Positions 43,892 through 52,299 of a stretch of DNA of 55,484 bases are shown in pieces. Each line of letters begins with the position of its first letter. The first letter of the stretch is position 1. Location: contig JAMBEQ010000245.1 of assembly GCA_024506175.1 (NCBI GenBank), positions 1 through 55,484 of the forward strand, given 5' to 3'. The position numbers and the translations under genes were made by a program. The notes under the pieces are model-generated. The model searched no databases. It saw only the letters and a list, made by a program, of their open reading frames with translations, and was not told the DNA's origin. Source of the stretch: Methylocystis sp. Lineage in GTDB: Bacteria; Pseudomonadota; Alphaproteobacteria; Rhizobiales; Beijerinckiaceae.

Positions 43892-45226
43892 ATGGCCCTT
43901 ATACTTCCCCCCATGGCTGCTCATTGCAAAGCTCGGAAAGTCTCGCCGCGCCGTGCGCTCTCGATGATTCTTATGGCGCTCGCCATGATCATCGCGAGCG
44001 CCCCAGCGTCCATGGCCCAGGATCCGTTCACCGAGTTTTTCGGCGGCCTTTTCGACTTCAGGCGCGCGCCTGCTCCCCGCGCGCCAGATTACCCGCGCAT
44101 GCGCCGGATCATGCCGCATCAGGAAAACCGGCCGCCGACCTACTGGCGCAGCGGCGAGCGCGCCCCTCCAAGGCGCGCGCAGAGACGTAGCGAGCCGCCG
44201 AACGAGAGCCAAACCGCGGAGCCGAAGGACAAGCCGGAGGTCGCCGCGAACTATTTCGTCGCCGTGATGGGAGATTCGCTCGGCGTCCTTCTCGCTAACG
44301 GGCTCGAGGAGACCTTCGCCGACAACCCCGACATTGGAATCATAGGGAAGGGCAAGGAAAGTTCGGGCCTTGTGCGCGACGACTTCTACGACTGGCCGAA
44401 GGCGGCGAAGGAAATAGCCAACGGCGCGCAGAAGGTCGACGTCGCCGTGGTGATGATCGGCACGAACGACCGGCAGATGCTGCGCCTGGGCGCCCAGAGC
44501 GAAGAAGCCTTTTCCGCGCGCTGGCGCGAAATCTACGCTGGACGCGTCGATTTGATGATCGCGCCGTTTCGGGAAAAGAAAATTCCGGTGGTATGGGTCG
44601 GTCTCCCAGTGATGAAAAATGAAAATTTTTCCGCCGACATGGGAAAACTGAACGATATCTTTCGGGCCCAAGCAGAGAAGAGTGGCGGGGTCTACGTCGA
44701 TCTCTGGGAAGCCCTCGCCGACGAACGAGGTCAGTTCAGCGCCTTTGGTCCTGATATCAACGGCCAGATCGTGAAGTTGCGTACGGCCGATGGCGTGCAC
44801 CTCACCGACGCAGGCGCGCTAAGCGTCGCGCATTTCGTCGCGAATGAAATCAAGAAGCTATACGACGCGCATAAGCCGACGGCGCCAGAACAAGGGCCCT
44901 CACCCGCCCCACCCGCAGCGAATGCGCAGCAGCCGGCTGCTCCTGCGTCGGCGCCGGCCGCCCCTGTTCTCTTCCACTCGCCGGTAAAGCCGCTTTCCAC
45001 CGAAGCCCCGACGCTGCCCGAGCGGCCGGCCATCGGGCCCGTGCAATCCTTGTATGGGGCGCCGTCGCCGGGCGCGTCTTCGGAGCTCGCCAGGCGCACC
45101 CCCGCCCAGGCGGCGGCTGGCGCCAGTTCGCAGGCGCTCGCCCGGCATGTCTTCGTCAAGGGCGGCGACCAGCCGCCGCGGCCCAATCGGGCGGATGATT
45201 ATTCCTGGAAGCCCGCAGCGCCCTGA
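43892..45226 (+). CDS. SGNH/GDSL-type hydrolase (DUF459)
   Basis: The 444-residue exported protein has an N-terminal hydrophobic segment (MILMALAMIIASAPASMA), a Pro/Arg-rich linker and an SGNH domain near 120-330: block I VAVMGDSLGVLL (catalytic Ser), block III MIGTNDRQM, and block V ADGVHLTDAG (catalytic Asp and His). A disordered Pro/Ala tail follows. DUF459 enzymes are thought to act on cell-wall polysaccharide or O-acetyl groups. Start may be 43892 or 43913. Confidence 0.88.
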   Translation: MALILPPMAAHCKARKVSPRRALSMILMALAMIIASAPASMAQDPFTEFFGGLFDFRRAPAPRAPDYPRMRRIMPHQENRPPTYWRSGERAPPRRAQRRSEPPNESQTAEPKDKPEVAANYFVAVMGDSLGVLLANGLEETFADNPDIGIIGKGKESSGLVRDDFYDWPKAAKEIANGAQKVDVAVVMIGTNDRQMLRLGAQSEEAFSARWREIYAGRVDLMIAPFREKKIPVVWVGLPVMKNENFSADMGKLNDIFRAQAEKSGGVYVDLWEALADERGQFSAFGPDINGQIVKLRTADGVHLTDAGALSVAHFVANEIKKLYDAHKPTAPEQGPSPAPPAANAQQPAAPASAPAAPVLFHSPVKPLSTEAPTLPERPAIGPVQSLYGAPSPGASSELARRTPAQAAAGASSQALARHVFVKGGDQPPRPNRADDYSWKPAAP

Positions 45227-45251
45227 CGCTTCTCCAGCGCGCGTCCAAAAT

Positions 45252-45336
45252 TCTCGAAAGACTTTCGCGGAAAGCATTCGATCCACGACTTTTTGATTGG
45301 CGCGTTTCCGGCTCTCGCATGCGGTTGGAAACGCGC
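45252..45336. repeat. divergent copy of the composite intergenic repeat (copy D)
   Basis: A hairpin with perfect 10-bp arms, GCGCGTTTCC (45300-45309) and GGAAACGCGC (45327-45336), spans a CTCTCGCATGCGG loop. A smaller palindrome, CTTTCGCGGAAAG, and GACTTTTTGATTGGCGCG precede it. The order GAC-TTTT, GATTGGCGCG, CTCGCATG, GCGCGCTA-like matches copy A, but with rearranged detail. Confidence 0.5.
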
Positions 45337-45448
45337 TAAGCGTACCGTCGCTTCAAGTTTACCCTCTGATTCACCTATGTGCGTCGGCGCATGGAACGAT
45401 TTGCTCGGCTTTCGCATTCTTCTCGTCAGAAATTGCGGAGCCACAGAA

Positions 45449-46116
45449 ATGTCTCATTTCAATCACCGCCTCCTGACCGCCACTGCCTTCATGTTCATCG
45501 CCAGCGCCATTTCGACAGGCGCCTGTGCCGAGGACAGTGGTTTCCTGGCTCTCTTCGAAGAAGCTGCTCCCGCCGACGCGCCGGACTACAACGCCTATTA
45601 TGGCGGGGCGCAGAAGGCCTCCTACGAACCACAATTAAGACGCGCCTGCAGCGCGAATATCCGACCGTGACGCGCGAGATCGTTTCCGATCCGACGAACG
45701 AACGCCCTGGCACGATCACCATCGATACGCAGGGCCGCTATCTCTATCTCTCGCTCGCGAACGGCAAGGCCATGCGCTACGGCATCGGCGTCGGGCGCGA
45801 GGGCTTTACGTGGAAGGGTCGGGTCCATATCGGCCGCAAGGAAGCCTGGCCGGATTGGACGCCGCCAAAGGAAATGTTGAAGCGCCGCCCCGACCTCCCG
45901 CGCCACATGGCGGGCGGCGAGGACAACCCACTCGGCGCGCGCGCGATGTATCTCTACTCTGGCGAAAAGGACACCATGTTCCGCATCCACGGCTCCAACG
46001 AGTCCTGGACGATCGGCCAGGCGGTCTCCTCCGGTTGCATCCGCATGACCAATGACGACGTTACGGACCTCTTCAGCCGAGTGAAGGTGGGAACGGCGGT
46101 GGTGGTTAGGTCATGA
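45449..46116 (+). pseudogene. L,D-transpeptidase (YkuD) interrupted by a frameshift
   Basis: An exported protein starts at 45449 with a signal peptide (LLTATAFMFIASAISTGACA) and runs on to YYGGAQKASYEP, then stops at 45668. The YkuD domain continues in a different frame from about 45630 to 46116: GTITIDTQGRYLYLSLANGK, AMRYGIGVGREGFTWKGRV, then the catalytic HGSNESWTIG and SSGCIRMTNDDV motif with the nucleophilic Cys. Both halves are intact, so one base seems gained or lost near 45602-45640. Normally the enzyme makes 3-3 crosslinks in peptidoglycan or anchors lipoproteins. A sequencing error cannot be excluded; no classical slippery heptamer is visible. Confidence 0.82.
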
Positions 46117-46226
46117 ATTCATAAGGGTGGCGGCTGGCGTGCCTTATCATTTCACTGGCGCGCCGCCGCTCCGGTAGCGTGACCGAGCGACTCTTACCTT
46201 TCTTGACGACGCAGCGCGCCTTTGCC

Positions 46227-46472
46227 TCAGTAGGCCTTGTAGGTGCGGCGCCCGTCTACCATCTCGGCCGTTCCCACAAGCTTCCCGTCAGGGCCGTTGA
46301 AGAAGGTGACGCCGCCGATCTTCGTGACGCTTCCGATCAGACGCCCGCGGCCGTCGAAATATTCCCTGGTCGCCTCCGAGTCTCTTGCTTTAGGGACCAC
46401 ACTCGCCCCGTCCTCGCTCCTGGCAGATCCGACAGCCGCAAACAGCAAGATCGCAGCAAGCATCCTTCTCAT
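46227..46472 (-). CDS. small secreted protein with YDGRG-type repeat
   Basis: The 81 residues have a signal peptide (MLAAILLFAAVGSARS) and a repeat of the form YFDGRGRLIGSVTKIGGVT and FFNGPDGKLVGTAEMVDG. Such short [F/Y]-x-G-x-G-[R/K]-L-x-G repeats are common in small exported rhizobial proteins of unknown role. I chose the ATG at 46472, just before the signal peptide. Confidence 0.65.
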   Translation of the reverse strand: MRRMLAAILLFAAVGSARSEDGASVVPKARDSEATREYFDGRGRLIGSVTKIGGVTFFNGPDGKLVGTAEMVDGRRTYKAY

Positions 46473-46624
46473 GGGCGCAACCTCTTCGCCATAACGCGGA
46501 TGCAATGAAGCAAAATAGAGGCCAGCTCAGTTTCTTTTGAAATTATAGCATGTTCCAACGGTGCCGGTAGACGCGTGCCTATGCGTTGGGCAGATTTCGC
46601 AGAATGGCGGAGGCAGCCCGAAGA

Positions 46625-47122
46625 TCAGGCGCCGTCCTCCGCGACATCATCACCGTCGATATTGCCGAACTCAGTGGCAAGACGCTCGACAAGAAGCGGC
46701 GCCATGGAAAGCAGCGCGCGGGTCGCCCTGATCGTCTGGGGCACAACGTCGCGGTAACGCGCCAATGTCGCCGACAGGGAAAGCTCAGCGGTCTTGATCG
46801 CCGCGCGTCTGACAGCGATCGCCTCGCCATCGCAGCTTCTTAGACAATCTCCGGTGCTGACATATTCGTCGATGGCGTACATGATCGCGGCGACGCCTTC
46901 GATCTGCCCATCGAGGGGATGTTTTTCCGCATATTCGCAGAGCTGGTTGAAGAACCCTGAATCTCCCGTGTATTCAGAGGCGAAGTAACTGGCTTTCCAT
47001 GCCTCTATGCAGATTTTGTTCGTATTGCTGAAGCTCGGGAGCGTCGCGGAAAGGCCGCCGATGAAATTCGACGCCAGTTTGTCCAGGCTGGCGGCTTTCC
47101 TAGGGCCTAGACTCCCCCCCAT
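46625..47122 (-). CDS. hypothetical protein
   Basis: I do not recognise this 165-residue helical protein. It has LSATLPSFSNTNKICIEAWK near the N-terminus, three cysteines, a middle part with IEGVAAIMYAIDEYVSTGDC and a C-terminal helix (ARYRDVVPQTIRATRALLSM). GAGGAAGG lies just upstream of the ATG, which supports translation. The acidic C-terminus (FGNIDGDDVAEDGA) may be flexible. No neighbour gives a hint. Confidence 0.5.
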   Translation of the reverse strand: MGGSLGPRKAASLDKLASNFIGGLSATLPSFSNTNKICIEAWKASYFASEYTGDSGFFNQLCEYAEKHPLDGQIEGVAAIMYAIDEYVSTGDCLRSCDGEAIAVRRAAIKTAELSLSATLARYRDVVPQTIRATRALLSMAPLLVERLATEFGNIDGDDVAEDGA

Positions 47123-47194
47123 TTCCTATTTTCCTTCCTCGAGCCCGGCACATGGGACTCCGGCTGGCCCATAAAACCGGCGCTCAAACTGACG

Positions 47195-47322
47195 GTTCTC
47201 AGATTGGGGATAAAGACGCCCTATGCAAGGTCTCATAATTGCTGGCGCCGTCGCAATCGGGCGGCTCTATCCTTCCACCCGGGGCGCCAGGGGCCTCAAT
47301 TCACGATTGAGGCCCCTTCGTT
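47195..47322 (+). ncRNA. candidate structured small RNA with its own terminator
   Basis: No plus-strand gene precedes the strong terminator at 47290-47316, yet the 75 bp before it fold well. CTGGCGCC (47242-47249) pairs exactly with GGCGCCAG (47283-47290), and inside that helix CGGGCGG pairs with CCACCCG with one mismatch, closing a pyrimidine-rich loop (CTCTATCCTT). The loop could pair with ribosome-binding sites. A possible promoter (CTGACG - ATAAAG) lies near 47190-47215. Limits are approximate. Homologues in Rfam or RNA-seq coverage would decide. Confidence 0.35.
47290..47316 (+). terminator. strong Rho-independent terminator without an upstream gene
   Basis: GGGGCCTCAAT (47290-47300) pairs perfectly with ATTGAGGCCCC (47306-47316), an 11-bp stem with a 5-nt loop, followed on the plus strand by TTCGTTT. 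On the minus strand, past the EF-hand gene stop, there is no T-run. It therefore points to a plus-strand transcript ending here, the candidate small RNA. Confidence 0.7.
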
Positions 47323-47594
47323 TACTTTCCCATCGACGCCATCGCGTCCTTAATGTCCTCGACCGTCACGAACCCCTTGCTGCCCTTGTCGATCTTCGCG
47401 AAATTCGCCGAGACGCGGGGCATGCCGGCCTTGGCCTCCTCGGGGGTGAGCTTGCCGTCGCCGTCTTTGTCGGCTGACGCAAACTTTTTCTCCATCATAG
47501 CAGCCTGTGCGACGTTCTGCGCATGCGCGCCGCCGACGCCGAAACACGCCACCGCCGCGGCGGCGACTGCAGCGTAAATCTGTCTGTTCCTCAT
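47322..47594 (-). CDS. secreted EF-hand calcium-binding protein
   Basis: The 90 residues have a signal peptide (IYAAVAAAAVACFGVGGAHA) followed by one canonical EF-hand loop, DKDGDGKLTPEE, and a second degenerate one, DKGSKGFVTVED, where several ligands are replaced. Ca2+ binding is likely at the first loop only. Small periplasmic EF-hand proteins of this form are frequent in alphaproteobacteria, without a defined task. Confidence 0.85.
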   Translation of the reverse strand: MRNRQIYAAVAAAAVACFGVGGAHAQNVAQAAMMEKKFASADKDGDGKLTPEEAKAGMPRVSANFAKIDKGSKGFVTVEDIKDAMASMGK

Positions 47595-47721
47595 CGCTCT
47601 TCCCCAATTTAGCGAGCGCCATGCGCAACCCGCGATCTTGCATTTTTCGCTTTTCCCGGCAGTCTCGCCCAATCGCGGACTTGCGTCAAAAGACTCCCGT
47701 CGGGTTTGCAGGAGATTGGAC

Positions 47722-48144
47722 GTGGCAATGAACTTCGATGCGCTTCATTGGCCCGCCCGAGCGGAGATCAATCCTCTCTTGCAGCAAACCTCGACGATGA
47801 TCGAAGCGTCTGGCGTCACCGTCATTGTCATCGCGGCTTTCGTTGCGACGCTGGCCTTTCTTGCTGGCGGCGTGACGACCGGAGAATGGCAGGCGGCCCT
47901 GCGGCGCTACCGAGCCAATCTCGGGCGGGGGATTCTGCTGGGGCTCGAGCTGCTCGTCGCCGCGGATATTATCGGCACAGTCGCGGTCACCCCTTCGATC
48001 GACAATCTCTTCGTGCTGGGTCTGATCGTTTTGATTCGGACCTTTCTGAGTTTCTCGCTCGAGGTAGAAATCGAAGGACGCTGGCCGTGGCGCCGGGACG
48101 AGGCCCCGAAAGGGGAACCGCAACGTTTGAACGGACGCCTGTAA
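47722..48144 (+). CDS. DUF1622 family membrane protein
   Basis: The 140-residue protein has three predicted helices: VIVIAAFVATLAFLAG near 33-48, ILLGLELLVAADIIGTVAVT near 75-94, and NLFVLGLIVLIRTFLSFSLE near 100-119. The central acidic GLELLVAADI and ISTFLS-like positions are conserved in DUF1622. Function is unknown. GTG at 47722 has GGAG at 8 nt and is preferred; ATG at 47728 is in frame two codons later. Confidence 0.82.
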   Translation: MAMNFDALHWPARAEINPLLQQTSTMIEASGVTVIVIAAFVATLAFLAGGVTTGEWQAALRRYRANLGRGILLGLELLVAADIIGTVAVTPSIDNLFVLGLIVLIRTFLSFSLEVEIEGRWPWRRDEAPKGEPQRLNGRL

Positions 48145-48297
48145 AGTCAAGGAAATCCAAGGCGAGCTGGGTGATCGAAAAAAATCCGCGCGAATAATTT
48201 GTCGGCCTCGGAATTGCTACGATCCAACAATACACGTATTTGAGTGCTGCTTGGCACGACTAGCACGAGCACAACGACATTTGGAGGAACGCATCGA

Positions 48298-48810
48298 ATG
48301 GCGCGTGTTTTATCGACCATTGTGACGGCTCTCGTCGCAGGCGTAATTGGCTTCGGCCTCGGCGTCTATGCGGCCCCGAGCGCAGGCGTCGCCTCCCTGA
48401 GGTCGGCGATCGAGAAGTTGACGGCGCCGAAGACGGAAGCGCCCTCGGCCGAGACGGCCCCAGCGGAGCCTGCCCCGGCGGCGGAGGAAGCGCCAAAGGC
48501 GCCCGACGTTTCCGCCGCGCCGCCGGCCGAGTCGGCCCCCCCCGAGACCCCTGCCGCTGCTGAGACGCCCGCGGCCGCAGAGGCGCCGGCGGCGCCGGAG
48601 CCGTCGCCCACTCCCGCCGCGGCGCAAGCGCCCGCCCCTGCCGCCATGCCGGTGGCTGCGCCGGAGCCGGCGGCTGCCGAAGCGCCCGCACCCGCCCCGG
48701 AAGCAGCCGCGCCGGCGCCCGCGAAGCCGAAGCCCAAGCCGAAGCCCAAGCCCAAAGCCAAGCCGAAGCCGAAGGCCGACGCGCCGGCTGACGAGCCCGC
48801 CGCGCAGTAA
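48298..48810 (+). CDS. membrane-anchored Ala/Pro/Lys-rich protein
   Basis: The 170 residues have one N-terminal membrane helix (IVTALVAGVIGFGLGVYAA) and then a low-complexity region with alternating Ala, Pro and Glu that ends in a KPKPKPKPKPKAKPKPK-type tail. It is likely to extend into the periplasm and touch the cell wall or nucleic acid, but no function can be assigned. GGAGG precedes the ATG and a strong terminator follows. Confidence 0.65.
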   Translation: MARVLSTIVTALVAGVIGFGLGVYAAPSAGVASLRSAIEKLTAPKTEAPSAETAPAEPAPAAEEAPKAPDVSAAPPAESAPPETPAAAETPAAAEAPAAPEPSPTPAAAQAPAPAAMPVAAPEPAAAEAPAPAPEAAAPAPAKPKPKPKPKPKAKPKPKADAPADEPAAQ

Positions 48811-48826
48811 AGGCCTCACAAACACA

Positions 48827-48854
48827 TAGCCGGCGCTCAAACGAGCGCCGGCTA
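48827..48854 (+). terminator. terminator-like 12-bp hairpin
   Basis: TAGCCGGCGCTC (48827-48838) pairs perfectly with GAGCGCCGGCTA (48843-48854) around AAAC, and ATTCTGTTT follows. It lies 17 bp after the stop of the Ala/Pro-rich gene. Confidence 0.75.
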
Positions 48855-48891
48855 TTCTGTTTCCAGAAGGCGCGCGCCATCTTGGGCGCCA

Positions 48892-50226
48892 ATGCGCGGC
48901 GATAACGGGAAGCCGATGAAGAGAGTTGTCGGCCACACGCTCTCCCGCCGAGCTCTCTTACGGCTCGGCGCGGCTGGCGCGTTTTCCGCTTTCGCAGCCC
49001 GCGCGGCGCAAGCGTCACGGACCCTTTCCATCGAGCTGCGCGAGGCCGCAGCGAAAGGCGCGGCAGTAAGGCTTGCGCCAGGCGTCACACCGATCCGCAC
49101 GCTCGACCTCCCGGACGGCGCAAGACTCATCGGCGCGCCCGGAGGCTCGACGCTGAGGCTGGTCGGCGCGGGACCCTTGCTCACGGCCCGCTTCGCCAAA
49201 AACATCGTCCTGGAGGCGGTCACCTTCGACGCCGCCGATGGCAACATCCCGCGCGAGCAAGGAATCATCGACTTCAGCGACGTTTTCGATTTTTCGATTA
49301 AGGGCTGCGTCTTCCGCAACTCGACGGCTCGTGCGGTCAATCTGGCGCGCTGCGGCGGGCGATTTGCCGGAAATACAATCGAGGACGCAAAAGACGCGGG
49401 ATTCTTTTCCCTCGACAGCCTCGGCGTGGACGTCGATAGCAATAAGCTGCGTCGTTGCGGGGATGACGGCGCGGTCTTCTGGGCGACGAGCGTGGGGCGC
49501 TACGACGGGTCGCGGGTGCGGGACAATCTTATCGAGGACATAAGCAATCTCTCGGGCGGAAACGGCCCCTGGGGGAATGGCGTGCTTGTTTTCGCGGCGG
49601 GCGGCCTGCGCGTCGAGAACAACAAGATCCGACGCTGCGCCTATTCGGCGGTCCGCAACAACGCCGGCCATGACGTCGCCGTGATCGGCAACGACTGTGA
49701 GACATTCGGCGAAAGAGCCATGTACGCCGAATTCGGCGCCAAGCGCTCGACATTCCAAAACAACAATATTCATGACGCTGGCGCCGGCATCGGCGTGGCC
49801 AACGCGGATCGCGGCACGGATGGCGCGGTAGTCGCCGGGAACACCATCACTGGCTTGCGTGAGACGCATCCCGACCCCGACTTCGGTCCGCAGATGATGT
49901 GGCTGACCGGCATCGTCTGCGAGAAAAACTGCGACATCGTCGGCAACACGATCGTCGGGCCCGGCTGGATCGGCATAGGTCTCGGCGGTTGGCGCGAGAA
50001 CTTGCGCGCGGAAGGCAATCGCATCGAGGGCCTGGATTACGGCTTGGCTTTCGCGACGGGAGAAGGAGCCGGCGACGCCGTCATCGCGCACAATTCGGTT
50101 CTTGGGACTCGCAAGGCCGCGATCGTCGCGACAGCGGGTCTCAATTTCTTGCCAGGCGACGTCGCCGAGCCCGGCGCCGCGCGCAACTATCCGCGGCTGC
50201 GCGTTGAGGATAACAAGACGCGCTGA
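48892..50226 (+). CDS. TAT-exported right-handed beta-helix protein (TIGR03808 type)
   Basis: The 444 residues begin with a twin-arginine signal (TLSRRALLRLGAAGAFSAFA) and then form a right-handed parallel beta-helix of pectate-lyase-like coils, with repeated N-x-I/F-x-G-N patterns such as GRFAGNTIEDAKDAGFFS, LRVENNKIRRCAYSAVRNNA and DIVGNTIVGPGWIGIGLGG. TIGR03808-type proteins of alphaproteobacteria have just this arrangement and no known activity; polysaccharide lyase or hydrolase function is possible. It is convergent with the acyltransferase gene. Confidence 0.88.
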   Translation: MRGDNGKPMKRVVGHTLSRRALLRLGAAGAFSAFAARAAQASRTLSIELREAAAKGAAVRLAPGVTPIRTLDLPDGARLIGAPGGSTLRLVGAGPLLTARFAKNIVLEAVTFDAADGNIPREQGIIDFSDVFDFSIKGCVFRNSTARAVNLARCGGRFAGNTIEDAKDAGFFSLDSLGVDVDSNKLRRCGDDGAVFWATSVGRYDGSRVRDNLIEDISNLSGGNGPWGNGVLVFAAGGLRVENNKIRRCAYSAVRNNAGHDVAVIGNDCETFGERAMYAEFGAKRSTFQNNNIHDAGAGIGVANADRGTDGAVVAGNTITGLRETHPDPDFGPQMMWLTGIVCEKNCDIVGNTIVGPGWIGIGLGGWRENLRAEGNRIEGLDYGLAFATGEGAGDAVIAHNSVLGTRKAAIVATAGLNFLPGDVAEPGAARNYPRLRVEDNKTR

Positions 50227-50231
50227 AGCGT

Positions 50232-51344
50232 TCAGGTCGAAGCGCGAGGCGCCGCGCCCGCGGCCGGCTTCACGCCGCGCTCCCAGAAACGCCCTTGCAG
50301 CCAACGCGTCGTCGGGCGCTCGAACAGCCTATAAATCGCAAGCGCGACGACAATGGAGAGCGCAACTTCGAGCGCTACGCCCGCCCGCGCCAGCAACAGC
50401 CCGTCGAGGGTGAGCGCAAACCATCCTTTGGAGAAAGCCGCCATCACGATCGGGTGACAGAGATAAAGCGCATAGGACGCGTCCCCCAGCGCCACGCCGG
50501 CGCGCGTGAGACCGGAGGCGGTTGCAGACGAGGCCGGCTTCAGCACGGCTGCCGCCATGAGCATGGCGGCGGGAACGCCCCAAGCGAAGACGCGCCCGAA
50601 ATCATTGGGCGTCATCCAGTCGTACGGATGCGCAGGCGAGTCGAGGAAATCCCTCAGCAGGGCCGCAACGGCGGCGGCAATCAAAAAGCCGCGCATCGGA
50701 GCGGGAAGCGTGAACCCCTGACGCGCCAGCAAAGCCAGCCCCATGCCGAAGACAAATTCGAGCACGATCGGCTGAGACCACACCAGCAGCATCGGATTTT
50801 CGAACGAGTGGAAAGATCCGACTAGCACGAGCGCCGAGAAAAAAGCCGTGACCAGCGCGACCGCGATTTCGCGCCGAGCGCCGATGAAGAGGGCGAAGGT
50901 CGCATAGAAGAACATCTCGTAATTCAGCGTCCAGCCGAGCGAGTAAATCGGACGCGGCACGCCGTTGTGGTACGTATCCCAGGGAATGAAAAGGAAGGAC
51001 GTCACGAGGTCTGCGGCGTCCCATCCGAACTGCCGCTTGACGACATCCCTTGTGAGCAGGAACGCCGTCGTCGCCCAGTAAAGCGGAACAATACGGGTCA
51101 GTCGGCGCCATACGAAAACGCCCGCCGCCCTCGGCTGCGCAAAGAGCCGCTCCGACGCATAGACCATGATGAAGCCGGAGATGACGAAGAACAGATCGAC
51201 GCCGGCGCCCCAGGGAAGGAGATGGCTCCAGTTGTAGCTTTGCCCGAGCTTTTCCATGGGGAAGCCGATGAAAGCCTGGCCGTGCCCGATCGTCACGGAA
51301 ACGGCGGCCGCCGCGCGCAAGAGCTGAATGGAAACGAGTTGCAT
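50232..51344 (-). CDS. acyltransferase 3 family (OafA/YrhL-like) membrane protein
   Basis: The 370-residue protein has about ten membrane helices and the family's N-terminal pattern: IQLLRAAAAVSVTIGHGQAF, GVDLFFVISGFIMVY, and VWRRLTRIVPLYWATTAF with the conserved Arg pair. These enzymes acetylate sugars of lipopolysaccharide, exopolysaccharide, or Nod factor. The substrate is unknown. The catalytic His lies in VTIGHG. No glycosyltransferase genes lie next to it. Confidence 0.88.
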   Translation of the reverse strand: MQLVSIQLLRAAAAVSVTIGHGQAFIGFPMEKLGQSYNWSHLLPWGAGVDLFFVISGFIMVYASERLFAQPRAAGVFVWRRLTRIVPLYWATTAFLLTRDVVKRQFGWDAADLVTSFLFIPWDTYHNGVPRPIYSLGWTLNYEMFFYATFALFIGARREIAVALVTAFFSALVLVGSFHSFENPMLLVWSQPIVLEFVFGMGLALLARQGFTLPAPMRGFLIAAAVAALLRDFLDSPAHPYDWMTPNDFGRVFAWGVPAAMLMAAAVLKPASSATASGLTRAGVALGDASYALYLCHPIVMAAFSKGWFALTLDGLLLARAGVALEVALSIVVALAIYRLFERPTTRWLQGRFWERGVKPAAGAAPRAST

Positions 51345-51424
51345 GTTGCCTCATGCCGAATGAGCGCGCGGACAGAACGGAAGAAACGCTAGGCGGTAGT
51401 TTGTTGACGAACCTCCGAGGCGGC

Positions 51425-51544
51425 CTCGTCCTTCGAGACACGAGCTTCGCTCGCCCCTCAGGATGAGGCCTAAGCGCTTGATGGAGAGCAAAAGCCCCTC
51501 ATGCTGAGGAGCCTGCGCAGCAGGCGTCTCGAAGCGCGAGGGGC
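51425..51544. repeat. dispersed intergenic repeat with long inverted arms
   Basis: CTCGTCCTTCGAGACACGAG then CTTCGCTCGCCCCTCAGGAT, GAGG... is matched by CCCCTCATGCTGAGGAGCCT, GCGCAGCAGGCGTCTCGAAG and CGCGAGGGGC. The pair of CCTTCGAGAC and GTCTCGAAG with CCTCAGGATGAGG-like halves is a common alphaproteobacterial element. It lies in a 528-bp gap; the remainder (51545-51872) shows no gene, only short non-coding frames. Confidence 0.6.
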
Positions 51545-51872
51545 GTCGGCGCCACTTTATCAGCAGTCTGACGGTAAGCGGGCTCCCCTTAAGCGGCCGT
51601 AAAAGCGCAAAGCCAAAGATCGATCAAAAGATTCTTCGAACAAGCTGGTTTTTGCTCAGCTGCCGGAAAGAGGCCGGCCCGCGAGCGGCTTATGCCGGAA
51701 TGCGAAGCTTCGGCGACCCCGGCGTGACGCTCGTTTCATCGAACGATCATCGCAGCTCCACAAAACGCTCATCGCGCGCTCACATGAGAGCGCTAGCACA
51801 CTTTCGATGCGGCTCGATCGTAGCGCGATTTCTTTCCAGAAACCGCGCCATTCAACTGTCCGGGGAAATGTC

Positions 51873-52073
51873 ATGTCGAACGAGACGATGAACAAAGCCG
51901 GCGCGGGTTCGGCAGAAAAGAAAGAAAGCTACAACGGCAAGATCGCTGGCGGCCTGCTGGGCGCCGCGATCGGCGGCGCGATCGGCGCCATCCTTCTCGG
52001 CAATTACGCCATCCTCCCGATCGCCGTCATGGTCGGCGTCGTCGGCGTGGGTCTTGGCTCGGTCTTCGACTGA
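51873..52073 (+). CDS. small glycine-rich membrane protein
   Basis: The 66 residues have a charged, Lys/Ser-rich N-terminus (MSNETMNKAGAGSAEKKE) and one or two Gly/Ala/Ile-rich helices (IAGGLLGAAIGGAIGAILLG, IAVMVGVVGVGLGSVFD). GGGG-A at 51861-51866 and an ATG at 51868 lie just before; the ATG at 51873 gives a natural N-terminus. It resembles small membrane proteins with glycine-zipper helices. Function is unknown. Confidence 0.6.
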   Translation: MSNETMNKAGAGSAEKKESYNGKIAGGLLGAAIGGAIGAILLGNYAILPIAVMVGVVGVGLGSVFD

Positions 52074-52161
52074 GAAAGGTCGAAGTTTTGAAGCGTAAGC
52101 ATTTGAGCGCGTCCTGCTCGAGAAAAACAAAGTATAGTTTGGGCGCTTCGCGCCGACTCGA

Positions 52162-52186
52162 GGCCTCGCCCTGCGGGGCCTTTTTT
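52162..52186 (+). terminator. Rho-independent terminator
   Basis: GGCCTCGC (52162-52169) pairs with GCGGGGCC (52173-52180), one G-T pair, followed by six T. It ends the transcript of the gene at 51873 and also separates it from the divergent region. Confidence 0.8.
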
Positions 52187-52299
52187 ATTGGGCATGGGGG
52201 CGTGAGCCTTCAGGCTCGCTGGTCGAACCTGTCTTCTGGGTCACTCTTCATCAAACAACTCCCTCGGAGGGGTTGGAGGATGGACGACGCCGTAGACTT

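Noticed and set aside
47223-47300. tRNA-like acceptor stem (CTGGCGCC...GGCGCCAG)
   Set aside because: No T-arm, anticodon arm or D-arm fits; kept as a candidate small RNA instead.
48310-49018. Gly/Arg-rich minus-strand frames opposite the Ala/Pro-rich gene
   Set aside because: Low-complexity shadows of the repeat region; plus strand has a ribosome-binding site, membrane helix and terminator.
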